Shown here one piece after another: positions 19,015 to 28,022 of a DNA stretch of 64,000 nucleotides (positions are counted from its first letter, which is position 1; each line of letters opens with the position of its first letter). Position numbers and translations under genes: made by a program. A model generated the notes under the pieces. That model saw only the letters and a program-made list of their open reading frames with translations, was not told the origin of the DNA and made no database searches. The stretch comes from Streptomyces sp. V2I9 (GTDB taxonomy: Bacteria > Actinomycetota > Actinomycetes > Streptomycetales > Streptomycetaceae). The stretch covers positions 2,452,501 to 2,516,500 of the forward strand of contig NZ_JAUSZJ010000002.1 of assembly GCF_030817475.1 (NCBI RefSeq), read 5' to 3'.

Positions 19015-19971
19015 ATGCGCATTGTTGTTCTGGCCGGTGGTATCGGCGGTGCCCGCTTTCTGCGCGGCCTCAAGCAGGCCGCGCCCGACGCGGACATCAC
19101 GGTGATCGGCAACACGGGTGATGACATCCATCTGTTCGGGCTGAAGGTCTGCCCCGACCTCGACACCGTGATGTACACCCTCGGCGGTGGGATCGACGAG
19201 GAGCAGGGATGGGGGCGGAGCGACGAGACCTTCCGGGTCAAGGAGGAGCTCACGGCCTACGGCGTGGGCCCCGGGTGGTTCGGGCTCGGCGACCGTGACT
19301 TCGCGACCCACATCGTCCGTACGCAGATGCTGGGCGCCGGCTATCCGCTGAGCGCGGTCACCGAGGCACTCTGCGCCCGCTGGCAGCCGGGTGTGCGGCT
19401 GCTGCCGATGTCCGACGACCGGGTCGAGACCCATGTCGCCGTCGAGATGGACGGCGAGAGCAAGGCGATCCATTTCCAGGAGTACTGGGTGAAGCTGCGC
19501 GCCTCCGTCGAGGCGCGGGCGATCGTGCCGGTCGGGGCCGAGCAGGCCGAGCCGGCTCCGGGGGTGCTGGAGGCGATCGGCTCGGCCGACGTCATCCTCT
19601 TCCCGCCGTCGAACCCGGTGGTGTCGGTCGGCACGATCCTCGCCGTCCCCGGAATCCGGGAGGCCATCGCGGAGGCCGGCGTTCCGGTGGTCGGCCTCTC
19701 CCCCATCGTGAGGGACGCGCCCGTGCGCGGGATGGCGGACAAGGTGCTCGCCGCGGTGGGCGTCGAGTCGACGGCCTCGGCCGTGGCCCGGCACTACGGT
19801 TCGGGACTGCTCGACGGGTGGCTCGTCGACACGGTGGACGCCGGTGCGGTGGACACGGTGGAGGCGGCGGGCATCCGCTGCCGGGCGGTGCCGCTGATGA
19901 TGACGGACGTGGACGCGACCGCCGAGATGGCCCGGCAGGCGCTGGCCCTGGCCGAGGAGGTCCGGGCATGA
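19015..19971 (+). CDS. fbiA: 2-phospho-L-lactate (phosphoenolpyruvyl) transferase, F420 biosynthesis
   Basis: A 318-residue CofD/FbiA protein that joins the phospho-acid moiety from its GDP-activated form to 7,8-didemethyl-8-hydroxy-5-deazariboflavin (Fo), producing (dehydro-)F420-0. The N-terminal nucleotide loop [17 protein letters not shown], the [19 protein letters not shown] segment that binds Fo and GDP, and [14 protein letters not shown] are all intact. The ATG lies 12 nt after the dioxygenase stop with only a weak ribosome site, so translation may be coupled. Its TGA overlaps the fbiB ATG as ATGA. Length and organisation match other actinobacteria. Confidence 0.96.
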   Translation: MRIVVLAGGIGGARFLRGLKQAAPDADITVIGNTGDDIHLFGLKVCPDLDTVMYTLGGGIDEEQGWGRSDETFRVKEELTAYGVGPGWFGLGDRDFATHIVRTQMLGAGYPLSAVTEALCARWQPGVRLLPMSDDRVETHVAVEMDGESKAIHFQEYWVKLRASVEARAIVPVGAEQAEPAPGVLEAIGSADVILFPPSNPVVSVGTILAVPGIREAIAEAGVPVVGLSPIVRDAPVRGMADKVLAAVGVESTASAVARHYGSGLLDGWLVDTVDAGAVDTVEAAGIRCRAVPLMMTDVDATAEMARQALALAEEVRA

Positions 19972-21341
19972 GCACCCTCCCCGCGGCCGCCGGGGGGAGC
20001 GCGGACGGTACGGAAGAGGGCTCCGGCCCCGGAGGGGGGCCCGCGCCCTCCTTCCGGGTGTGGGCCCTGCGCGGGATGCCCGAGGTGCGGGCCGGTGACG
20101 ACCTCGCCGAACTGATCGCCGCGGCCGACCCCGGACTCGCCGACGGTGACGTCCTGCTCGTCACCTCGAAGATCGTCTCCAAGGCGGAGGGCCGGATCGT
20201 CGAGGCCGCCGACCGGGAGGCCGCGATCGACGCCGAGACCGTACGGGTCGTGGCCCGGCGCGGAACCCTGCGGATCGTGGAGAACCGGCAGGGGCTCGTC
20301 ATGGCCGCCGCCGGGGTCGACGCCTCGAACACCCCGGCCGGGACCGTGCTGCTGCTGCCCGAGGACCCCGACGCCTCCGCCCGGACCGTGCGGGACGGGC
20401 TGCGGGACGCCCTCGGGGTGGACGTCGGCGTCGTCGTCACGGACACCTCCGGACGGCCCTGGCGCACCGGGCTGACCGATGTCGCGATCGGTGCGGCGGG
20501 GGTACGCGTCCTGGACGACCTGCGCGGCGGCACGGACGCGCACGGCAATCCGCTCAGCGCCACGGTCGTGGCCACGGCGGACGAGCTGGCCGCCGCCGGG
20601 GACCTGGTCAAGGGCAAGGCGGAGGGGCTGCCGGTCGCGGTGGTCCGGGGGCTGCCGCACGTGGTGGCGGCCGGGGACGACGAGCCCGGCGCGCGGGCGC
20701 TGGTGCGCGGCGCGGCCGACGACATGTTCCGGCTCGGGACGTCGGAGGCCGTACGGGAGGCGGTGACCCTGCGGCGCACGGTGCGCGAGTTCACCGACGA
20801 ACCGGTGGACGCGGGGGCGGTGCGGCGGGCGGTGGCCGCGGCCGTGACGGCTCCGGCGCCGCACCACACGACGCCGTGGCGGTTCGTGCTGCTGGAGTCC
20901 GCCGCGTCGCGGACCCGGCTGCTCGACGCGATGCGGGACGCCTGGATCGAGGACCTGCGGCGCGACGGCAAGAGCGAGGAGTCGATCGCCAGACGGGTCC
21001 GGCGGGGCGATGTGCTGCGCAACGCGCCGTACCTGGTGGTGCCGTGCCTGGTGATGGACGGTTCGCACACGTACGGGGACGAGCGCCGCGACACGGCGGA
21101 GCGCGAGATGTTCGTGGTCGCCGCGGGGGCGGGCGTGCAGAACTTCCTGGTGGCGCTGGCGGGTGAGCGGCTCGGGTCGGCGTGGGTGTCCTCGACCATG
21201 TTCTGCCGACCGGTGGTGCGGGAGGTGCTGTCGCTGCCGTCGTCGTGGGACCCGCTGGGCGCGGTCGCCGTGGGACACGCGGCGGGGACGCCTCGGGAGC
21301 GGGGGCGGCGGGAACCGGAGGAGTTCATCACCGTGCGGTGA
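19968..21341 (+). CDS. fbiB: Bifunctional F420 gamma-glutamyl ligase / dehydro-F420 reductase
   Basis: A 457-residue two-domain enzyme. Residues about 30-255 are the CofE-type ligase that adds L-glutamates to F420-0 ([44 protein letters not shown]). Residues about 265-457 are a nitroreductase-like FMN domain ([30 protein letters not shown]) that in actinobacteria improves ligase activity and reduces dehydro-F420-0. Both domains are complete, unlike archaeal CofE, which lacks the second. The start overlaps fbiA by 4 nt (ATGA). Its first 25 residues form a Gly/Ser-rich extension. Confidence 0.96.
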   Translation: MSTLPAAAGGSADGTEEGSGPGGGPAPSFRVWALRGMPEVRAGDDLAELIAAADPGLADGDVLLVTSKIVSKAEGRIVEAADREAAIDAETVRVVARRGTLRIVENRQGLVMAAAGVDASNTPAGTVLLLPEDPDASARTVRDGLRDALGVDVGVVVTDTSGRPWRTGLTDVAIGAAGVRVLDDLRGGTDAHGNPLSATVVATADELAAAGDLVKGKAEGLPVAVVRGLPHVVAAGDDEPGARALVRGAADDMFRLGTSEAVREAVTLRRTVREFTDEPVDAGAVRRAVAAAVTAPAPHHTTPWRFVLLESAASRTRLLDAMRDAWIEDLRRDGKSEESIARRVRRGDVLRNAPYLVVPCLVMDGSHTYGDERRDTAEREMFVVAAGAGVQNFLVALAGERLGSAWVSSTMFCRPVVREVLSLPSSWDPLGAVAVGHAAGTPRERGRREPEEFITVR

Positions 21342-21378
21342 GGGGCCCGGCGGGGCGGGGCCGGGACGGCACCCGCCC

Positions 21379-22389
21379 CTACAGGTTCACGATGTTGCCC
21401 GGCGCCATCCTCGGGGCCCGGCGTTCCGGGGTGCGGCCCGAGAGCAGGATCAGGCGGGTCGCCCGGTGGCGCTGGCCCGCGTAGGGGGCCAACAGGGCGA
21501 GCATCCGCGCGTCGTCCGCGTCGCGGTCGTCGGCCAGGGCGTGGCCCACGATGCCCGGAAGATGCAGGTCGCCGACCGTGACCGCGTCCGCCGCGCCGTT
21601 CGAGCGCTGAAGGGTCTCGGCCGAGGTCCACGGGCCGATGCCGGGGATCAGCTCCAGGCGGGCCTTGGCCTCGGGGAGGTCCATCGCCGCCGCCTCCTCC
21701 AGCCGGCGGGCCACGCGTACCGCGCGCAGGATCGTCGAGGACCGCTTGGCGTCCACGTTCGCCCTGTGCCATTCCCAGGACGGGATCAGCGCCCAGCCGC
21801 GCGGGTCCGGCATCACGTGCAGGCCCAGCTCCGCGGTGGGGCCGGGAGCGGGGGTGCCGAAGCGGCGGACCAGGTGGCGCCAGGCGCGGTACGCCTCGTC
21901 CGTGGTGACCTTCTGCTCCAGGACCGACGGGATCAGCGATTCCAGCACCAGCCCCGTCCGCAGCAGCCGCAGGCCGGGACGGCGGTGCCGGGTCAGGGCG
22001 AGCAGCCGGTGCCGGGGCGCGAACGCGTCCGGGTCGTCCTCCGCCCCCAGCAGTGCCGGGAGGCCGTCCAGCAGCCAGTTCGCGCCGGGTCCCCAGGCCG
22101 TCGCCGCGATCCGGCCGCCGCACGCCGTGACGCGCAGGGTGCCGGGCCCCTCGGGCGTACGGGAGGCCCGCCAGAACGTCCCGTCCGCGACCCTGCGGAA
22201 CGTGGGGTCCGCCGGGCCCCGGCGCAGCGGCCCCAGCACCAGGCGGAGGTCCAGCGGGCCCGGCGGGGTCCACTCGCGGGTCACGGGCGGGGCGGAAAGC
22301 GGGGCGGACGCCACGGTCCGGCGCATCGGCACGGCCGACCGCGGCGGGAGCGCCGCTCGCGCGGTGCGGGGGGCGAATCGTCCTGCCAC
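21379..22389 (-). CDS. DNA-3-methyladenine glycosylase (AlkA-like HhH-GPD family)
   Basis: A 336-residue protein removing alkylated bases in base-excision repair. The HhH-GPD signature is LIPGIGPWTSAETLQRSNG followed by AVTVGDLHLPG, whose aspartate is in the catalytic position. The N-terminal half (DLRLVLGPLRRGPADPTFRR) matches the AlkA substrate-pocket domain. I place the start at GTG 22389 because GAGG lies 7 nt upstream; an ATG at 22326 (MRRTVASAPLS) would shorten it by 21 residues and has no ribosome site. It converges with fbiB, leaving 37 bp, and lies 155 bp beyond manC on the same strand. Confidence 0.85.
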   Translation of the reverse strand: MAGRFAPRTARAALPPRSAVPMRRTVASAPLSAPPVTREWTPPGPLDLRLVLGPLRRGPADPTFRRVADGTFWRASRTPEGPGTLRVTACGGRIAATAWGPGANWLLDGLPALLGAEDDPDAFAPRHRLLALTRHRRPGLRLLRTGLVLESLIPSVLEQKVTTDEAYRAWRHLVRRFGTPAPGPTAELGLHVMPDPRGWALIPSWEWHRANVDAKRSSTILRAVRVARRLEEAAAMDLPEAKARLELIPGIGPWTSAETLQRSNGAADAVTVGDLHLPGIVGHALADDRDADDARMLALLAPYAGQRHRATRLILLSGRTPERRAPRMAPGNIVNL

Positions 22390-22544
22390 GGAGGGGCCTC
22401 GGTGTTCCTGGTGCGGGGGGCGGTCCCCTTGAGGGTACGGGGGCGGCGAGGTCACGCGTCGGGGCGCGGGGAGTCCCGCGCCGCTCGTCCGGGCTCCCGG
22501 CCGGGGCCGGCGGGTGCCGGCCCGGACCGGCGCGCGTCCGCGTC

Positions 22545-23636
22545 CTACTGGTCCGAGGAGAAGCGGACCGAGCCGTCCGGCAGGACCGCGTCGCACCAGA
22601 TCCGGACGCCCTCGCGCAGTTCGTTGTCCGCGCCCACCCGTGCCCCGTCGCCGATCACCGCTCCCGTCAGCACCGTGCGGCCGCCGATCCTGGCGCCCGC
22701 GCCCACCAGGGAGTCCGTGATGACCGCGCCGGCCTCGACGACCGCGCCGGCCAGGATCGTGGAGCCCTCTATGCGCGCGCCCGCGCCGACCACCGCGTCG
22801 GCGCCGACCACCGTGCCGCCGGTGAGCTTGGCGTCCGGGGCCACGGTGGCGGAGGGCAGGACCAGGCGGTCGCCGCAGCGGCCGGGGACCGCCGGGGACG
22901 GGGCACGGCCGAGGACGAGGTCGGCGGAGCCGCGGACGAAGGCGGCCGGGGTGCCGAGGTCGAGCCAGTACGTGGAGTCGACCATGCCCTGGAGGTGGGC
23001 GCCGGTGGCGAGCAGGCCGGGGAAGGTCTCCCGTTCGACGGAGACCGGGCGGCTGGCCGGGATGGAGTCGATGACCGAGCGCCGGAAGATGTACGCCCCG
23101 GCGTTGATCTGGTCGGTGACGATCTCCTCCGGGGTCTGCGGCTTCTCCAGGAAGGCGGTGACCCGGCCGGTCCCGTCGGTCGGGACGAGCCCGAAGGCGC
23201 GCGGGTCCTCGACCCGCGTCAGATGGAGGGAGACATCCGCCCCGGAGACGGTGTGCGAGGTGACCAGGGCCCGGATGTCGAGCCCGGTCAGGATGTCGCC
23301 GTTGAAGATCAGGACCGGTTCGTCCGGGCCCGAGGACAGCTTCGGCGCCACGTTGCGGATGGCTCCGCCGGTGCCGAGCGGCTCCTGCTCGGTGACGTAC
23401 TCGATGTGCAGGCCGAGCGAGGAGCCGTCGCCGAAGTACGGCTCGAAGACCTCCGCCAGGTAGGAGGTGGCGAGCACGATGTGCTCCACCCCGGCCGCCC
23501 TGGCGCGCGCCAGCTGGTGGGTGAGGAAGGGGACGCCCGCCGCCGGCACCATCGGTTTCGGCGTGTGCACCGTGAGCGGGCGCAGCCGGGTGCCCTTGCC
23601 ACCGACCAGGAGAATCGCTTCTTTTGCCTCTGTCAC
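22545..23636 (-). CDS. manC: Mannose-1-phosphate guanylyltransferase (NDP-sugar pyrophosphorylase)
   Basis: A 363-residue nucleotidyltransferase making GDP-mannose from mannose-1-phosphate and GTP. The catalytic loop is GGKGTRLRPLT (residues 12-22), followed by PKPMVP, the metal-binding FNGD, and EKP. The C-terminal third is a left-handed beta-helix of hexapeptide repeats (VVGADAVVGAGARIEGSTIL). This short form, without an isomerase domain, is the actinobacterial GDP-mannose pyrophosphorylase type; sequence alone cannot rule out glucose-1-phosphate as substrate, but manA and manB in the same window support mannose. The GTG start at 23636 is fixed by MTEAKEAILLVGGKGTR. Confidence 0.85.
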   Translation of the reverse strand: MTEAKEAILLVGGKGTRLRPLTVHTPKPMVPAAGVPFLTHQLARARAAGVEHIVLATSYLAEVFEPYFGDGSSLGLHIEYVTEQEPLGTGGAIRNVAPKLSSGPDEPVLIFNGDILTGLDIRALVTSHTVSGADVSLHLTRVEDPRAFGLVPTDGTGRVTAFLEKPQTPEEIVTDQINAGAYIFRRSVIDSIPASRPVSVERETFPGLLATGAHLQGMVDSTYWLDLGTPAAFVRGSADLVLGRAPSPAVPGRCGDRLVLPSATVAPDAKLTGGTVVGADAVVGAGARIEGSTILAGAVVEAGAVITDSLVGAGARIGGRTVLTGAVIGDGARVGADNELREGVRIWCDAVLPDGSVRFSSDQ

Positions 23637-23716
23637 AGCACCGTCTCTGCTTCCTGCTGGGGCCTGGGCCGGTTTGTGGCTGGCCAGTGTAAGCAGACCG
23701 GTCGGAGATGCCCCGG

Positions 23717-25249
23717 TCAGCGGCCCTGCAGTTTGGCGGAGGTGGTCCGGGCCTTACCGAGCTTCTTGTAGAGGCGTGCTCCAGGACATTCGGTGGCGAA
23801 TCCGTCCCGATGCCCCGAGATGACGTTCATTTTGACCTTCTTGCCCTTCTTGTATTTGTTGCTTCCGCCGGAGACGAGCGTCACCTTCCCCTTCGGGTTG
23901 CGCCCGAACAGTCCGAGCTTCCACGCGGTCAGCTGGGAGACCCCGGCCACGGCGGCGGCGGGCGGATTGGTGGAGGAGTAGGAGCCCAGCACCGCGATGC
24001 CCATGGTGTTGCTGTTGAAGCCCAGGGTGTGCGCCCCGAGGACGGCGCGGGAGACACCTCCGGCCCGGCCCTCGTAGATGTTTCCGCATTTGTCGACGGC
24101 GAAGTTGTAGCCGAAGTCGCGCCAGCCGCTGCTCTTGACGTGGTAGCGGTAGATGCTGCGGAGCACGGAAGGAGCCTGCTTGCAGGTGTAGTTGTTCCCG
24201 GTCGCGCTGTGGTGCACGAAGGCCGCCTTGACGGTCCTGGTGTAGGCGAAGTTCCGCTCGCGGAGCCTCTCGTCCGCGCCCCAGCCCTTGCGGGTGACGA
24301 TCCTCGGCCGGGGCCCGATGTACGGCTTCGCCCCGACGGCCTCCGCCTCGGCCTCGGCCGCGGCCTCCGCCGCCTCCGCCTCGGTCAGCGCGGGGATCAC
24401 GGAGGCGCCGAGCGGCGCGAACTCCGCGTTGACGGCCGAGGCCGCGGCGGACTCGACGGTGAGCGCCTCCGGCAGGACCGGTGCCGTCGGGACGGTGGGC
24501 GGGCCCGGATGGGCGGCGGGCCTCGCCGGGGCGGCGGTCCGGCCACCGGAGTCGTCCGCGGCGGGCTCCGGCGCGGGGTCGGGGCCGGGATCGACGAGTT
24601 CGAGGCGCAGCCCTTCGGGGAGCCGTACGGCGATGAGCCGGCCCTGCTGGTCGTCCGTCTCCGGCTGTACGCGTACCTCGACGCCGTCCGAGGGTCCGAC
24701 CCAGAGCGGGGCGGTGGCCCCGCGCACGGCGCCGGACGCCCGCTCGTCGCTGCCGAGGTCGGCGGCGTGCTCGGTGTTGTGGGTCTCGACGTCCTGCCAG
24801 TCCGACCAGCTCTCGCCGCCGGCCGCCCGCGCGCGGACCTGGACCGTGCCGTGGAGTTCGGCCTCGGCGTCGTCCCAGACCACGCCCACCAGGGAGAACG
24901 GCCGGGTCGTCCGCCGGTCCAGTCCCCGGCCGGGCGTCGCCGGGCCCGCCGACCGGTCGGACGAGGTGGCCAGGGGCTCCAGCGGCAGGGACTGCGTCGA
25001 GCCGGCGAGTCCGTCCGCGCCGGGCTCGCGGACCCGGGACTCGGCGGGCCGGGACTCGGCCGGGGTGCCGGTCGCCGCCGGCGGGCCGGCTCCCGGCGAC
25101 TCCGGTGAGAGGGAGGGCGGGCGGGCCGAGACGGCGTGGGGAACCGGGGCGGACAGGGCGGGGGCGGCGAGCGGCAGAGTGAGAGCCGCTGCGCAGGTGA
25201 CGCCGACTGAGGTGACCATAAGTGAACGCATACGTACGATATTTGCCAT
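23717..25249 (-). CDS. Secreted N-acetylmuramoyl-L-alanine amidase (PGRP domain)
   Basis: A 510-residue exported peptidoglycan hydrolase. A signal peptide covers residues 1-34 (hydrophobic core SVGVTCAAALTLPLAAPALSAP). A long Pro/Ala/Gly-rich stretch and a central beta domain (SLVGVVWDDAEAELHG, SDWQDVETHNTEHAAD) precede the amidase domain at about 315-480. Zinc ligands are visible in FVHHSATG (H346 or H347), GAHTLGFN and SGHRD, with TECPG near the end. The first codons are unusually AT-rich (AAT, TCA, CTT), which keeps the translation start unstructured. It is 80 bp upstream of manC on the same strand. Confidence 0.92.
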   Translation of the reverse strand: MANIVRMRSLMVTSVGVTCAAALTLPLAAPALSAPVPHAVSARPPSLSPESPGAGPPAATGTPAESRPAESRVREPGADGLAGSTQSLPLEPLATSSDRSAGPATPGRGLDRRTTRPFSLVGVVWDDAEAELHGTVQVRARAAGGESWSDWQDVETHNTEHAADLGSDERASGAVRGATAPLWVGPSDGVEVRVQPETDDQQGRLIAVRLPEGLRLELVDPGPDPAPEPAADDSGGRTAAPARPAAHPGPPTVPTAPVLPEALTVESAAASAVNAEFAPLGASVIPALTEAEAAEAAAEAEAEAVGAKPYIGPRPRIVTRKGWGADERLRERNFAYTRTVKAAFVHHSATGNNYTCKQAPSVLRSIYRYHVKSSGWRDFGYNFAVDKCGNIYEGRAGGVSRAVLGAHTLGFNSNTMGIAVLGSYSSTNPPAAAVAGVSQLTAWKLGLFGRNPKGKVTLVSGGSNKYKKGKKVKMNVISGHRDGFATECPGARLYKKLGKARTTSAKLQGR

Positions 25250-25380
25250 AGGGTCACCACTCCGGCGACCCGGACATCGGCCGCGGCGTGACGTGCCGTC
25301 TGCCGAACCGGTGGGGGTGACGCCCTTTCAGGCACCCGTTCGGCCCGCCCGGCGCGGCGCCCCCGCGTACGCTTGCGCGG

Positions 25381-26133
25381 ATGAACTCCAGCGACCGCAC
25401 CCCTGCCGACCTGCTGCGATCCGCCCTGGCCGCGGACCCCGCCCGCCCCCTGGTCACCTACTACGACGACGCCACCGGAGAACGCGTCGAACTGTCGGTG
25501 GCCACCTTCGCCAATTGGGTGGCCAAGACCGCCAATCTGCTCCAGGGCGACCTCGCCGCCGAGCCGGGCGACCGGCTCGCCCTGCTGCTCCCCGCGCACT
25601 GGCAGTCCGCGGTCTGGCTGCTCGCCTGCTCCTCCGTCGGGGTCGTCGCCGACGTGCAGGGCGACCCGGCCGCCGCCGACCTCGTGGTGACCGGCCCCGA
25701 CACCCTGGAACGGGCGCGGGCCTGCCGGGGCGAGCGCGTCGCCCTCGCGCTGCGGCCGCTGGGCGGCCGCTTCCCGCAGCCGCCCGAGGGGTTCGCGGAC
25801 TACGCGGTGGAGGTGCCGGGCCAGGGCGACCGCTTCGCACCGTTCGCCCCGGTGGACCCCGAGGGGCCCGCGCTGACCGTGGACGGGACCGAGCTGTCGG
25901 GGGCGCGACTCGTCGCCCGCGCCCGCGAGGACGCCGCCGCGCTCGGCCTCGTACCGGGGTCACGGCTGCTCACCGGGCGCACGTACGGCACCTGGGAGGG
26001 GCTGAGCGCCGGGCTCTACGCCCCGCTGGCGTCCGGCGGGTCCGTGGTGCTGTGCCGTCACCTCGGGCAGCTCGACGCGGACGGACTGGCCCAGCGGGTC
26101 GAGAGCGAGCGGGTCACCGACACCGCGGTATGA
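25381..26133 (+). CDS. TIGR03089 family protein (truncated acyl-adenylate enzyme-like)
   Basis: A 250-residue protein starting MNSSDRTPADLLRSALAADP. Its N-terminal half resembles the first part of an AMP-binding acyl-CoA synthetase (PLVTYYDDATGERVELSVATFANWVAKTANLL, GDRLALLLPAHWQSAVWLLAC). However, the phosphate loop and the catalytic C-terminal domain are missing. That is the normal architecture of this actinobacterial family, not a local truncation. Adenylation is therefore unlikely and the role is unknown. It diverges from the amidase gene (131 bp apart) and lies 177 bp before the first LCP gene. Confidence 0.85.
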   Translation: MNSSDRTPADLLRSALAADPARPLVTYYDDATGERVELSVATFANWVAKTANLLQGDLAAEPGDRLALLLPAHWQSAVWLLACSSVGVVADVQGDPAAADLVVTGPDTLERARACRGERVALALRPLGGRFPQPPEGFADYAVEVPGQGDRFAPFAPVDPEGPALTVDGTELSGARLVARAREDAAALGLVPGSRLLTGRTYGTWEGLSAGLYAPLASGGSVVLCRHLGQLDADGLAQRVESERVTDTAV

Positions 26134-26310
26134 CAAGCGCTCCGAGGTCCACTCGTCCGGCCCACAGCGGGCCGAGTCCTCGGCGATCGGCACGTGCGCG
26201 GGTAGATGATCGGGCGGTACAGACCACTCTCCTTGCCGTGCACAACCAAGCGCGAGTTTCAGCCGTCTACTCCTGCGACCGGCGGCCCCTCGCGCCGCCG
26301 AACGTGAAGG

Positions 26311-27798
26311 ATGGACGCAGACGTGACCGACAGTGCTGGCCCGCCGTCCGACCCGGACCACCCGGCCGGGGACACACCGCAGGACAGGTCGCAGGAGGAG
26401 TCCGTCCCCGAGGGCGCGCCCCGCGGGGAGGGCGGTGACGGCCGTACCGCACCTCCCGGAGAGGCCGGGAACGCCGAAGGGGCCGACGACGGCGAGGAGG
26501 GCGGGTCGGCCCACGCCACCGGGACGGCCGAGACGACCGGGGAATCCGACCCCGCCGGGAGCGGAGTCCCCGAGGCCGGGCCCGAGGCCGGGCCCGAGGC
26601 CGGCGGTCGCGGCTCCGGCGTGCAGACCTGGGCCGACCGGCCCAAGGACGGCGTCGTCGTCGCACGCAGAAGGCGCTGGCTGCGGTGGAGCGCGCTCGCC
26701 GCCTCGTTCCTCGTGCTGGTCGCCGCCGGGGTCGGCTGGTGGATGTACAAGAAGCTCGACGGGAACATCACGACCGACACGAGCGCCGCCGCCGAGCTGA
26801 AGGCGTACGAGAGGGAGCGGCCGACGCCGGTGGTGATGGACGCCCAGAACATCCTGCTCATCGGCTCCGACAGCAGGGCCGGGGAGAACAGCGAGTACGG
26901 CCGGGACGACGGCGGCAGTCAGCGCTCCGACACCACGATCCTGCTGCACCTCGCGGCGGACCGGAAGAGCGCGACGGCGGTGTCCCTCCCCCGCGACCTC
27001 ATGGCGGAGATCCCCAGCTGCCGTACGGCCGACGACAAGAAGTCCCGCGAGCGGTTCGCGCAGTTCAACTCGGCGTTCGAGACGGGCGGCACCGCCTGCA
27101 CGATCCGCACCGTGGAGCGGATGACCGGTATCCGGATCGACCACCACATGGTCGTCGACTTCAACGGCTTCAAGGACATGGTGGACGCCGTCGACGGCGT
27201 CGAGATCTGCCTCCGGAAGCCGATCGACGACAAGGACGCGCATCTGGACCTCCCGGCGGGCCGGCAGACGCTGGACGGCGAGGAGGCGCTCGGCTACGTA
27301 CGGGCGCGCAAGTCCCTCGGCAACGGCAGCGACACCGAACGCATGGAGCGCCAGCAGCAGTTCCTGGGTGCCCTGGTCAACAAGATGCAGAGCAACGGCG
27401 TCCTGCTCAACCCGGCGCGGCTCTACCCGGTGCTCGACGCGGCGACCAAGTCACTGACCACGGATCCGGGCCTCGACTCGCTGCGGGACCTGTACGACCT
27501 GGTGCGCGGGATGCGCGATGTGCCCACCGACCAGGTGCGGTTCCTGACCGTGCCCCGGCAGCCGTACCGCCAGGACCCGAACCGGGACGAACTCGTCGAA
27601 CCGGACGCCGGGGAGCTGTTCAGGCAACTCCGCGAGGACAAGCCCGTCGCGGTGGTCCCGGCCGGCGAACTCGAGGAAGCGCGGCAGGACCAGGAAGAGA
27701 AGCAGGACGGGAAGCCGGACGACGCCGGCTCCGCGAGCCCGACGCCCGCGCCCACCTATTCGGGCTCGAGTGCGGCCGACGACCTGTGCAAGCAGTAA
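26311..27798 (+). CDS. LCP family glycopolymer transferase (LCP1)
   Basis: A 495-residue membrane-anchored LytR-CpsA-Psr protein, expected to move a lipid-linked glycopolymer to peptidoglycan outside the cell. An acidic Gly/Glu/Pro-rich cytoplasmic N-terminus of about 120 residues precedes one membrane helix (about 126-146). The LCP domain is complete: NILLIGSDSRAGENS, SDTTILLHL, SLPRDLMAEIP, RIDHHMVVDFNGFKDMVDAVDGVEIC, and YVRARKSLGNGSDTERMERQQQF. It has no LytR_C domain; the tail is Lys/Glu-rich. GAPEAGPEAGPEAGG-like repeats lie just before the helix. It is the first of five LCP paralogues here. Confidence 0.92.
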   Translation: MDADVTDSAGPPSDPDHPAGDTPQDRSQEESVPEGAPRGEGGDGRTAPPGEAGNAEGADDGEEGGSAHATGTAETTGESDPAGSGVPEAGPEAGPEAGGRGSGVQTWADRPKDGVVVARRRRWLRWSALAASFLVLVAAGVGWWMYKKLDGNITTDTSAAAELKAYERERPTPVVMDAQNILLIGSDSRAGENSEYGRDDGGSQRSDTTILLHLAADRKSATAVSLPRDLMAEIPSCRTADDKKSRERFAQFNSAFETGGTACTIRTVERMTGIRIDHHMVVDFNGFKDMVDAVDGVEICLRKPIDDKDAHLDLPAGRQTLDGEEALGYVRARKSLGNGSDTERMERQQQFLGALVNKMQSNGVLLNPARLYPVLDAATKSLTTDPGLDSLRDLYDLVRGMRDVPTDQVRFLTVPRQPYRQDPNRDELVEPDAGELFRQLREDKPVAVVPAGELEEARQDQEEKQDGKPDDAGSASPTPAPTYSGSSAADDLCKQ

Positions 27799-28022
27799 AG
27801 CAATGACCAAGACACAGAACACAATCGACGCGTAATGGGAAGAATGCCCAGTTGTAAAGGGCGTGGAATGTGTCACGCACGTCGCTCTACGCGGAATCGG
27901 CCGGATAGTGTGACGCGATCCGGTGCTTCCGGCCGTCAGGTCGTGCACTGCTGGAGCGAAGGAACGAGCGCCTTGCCGGGGGAGGGCGCCTCGCGTGGCA
28001 CCGACGGAGGACGCAGGCAACC

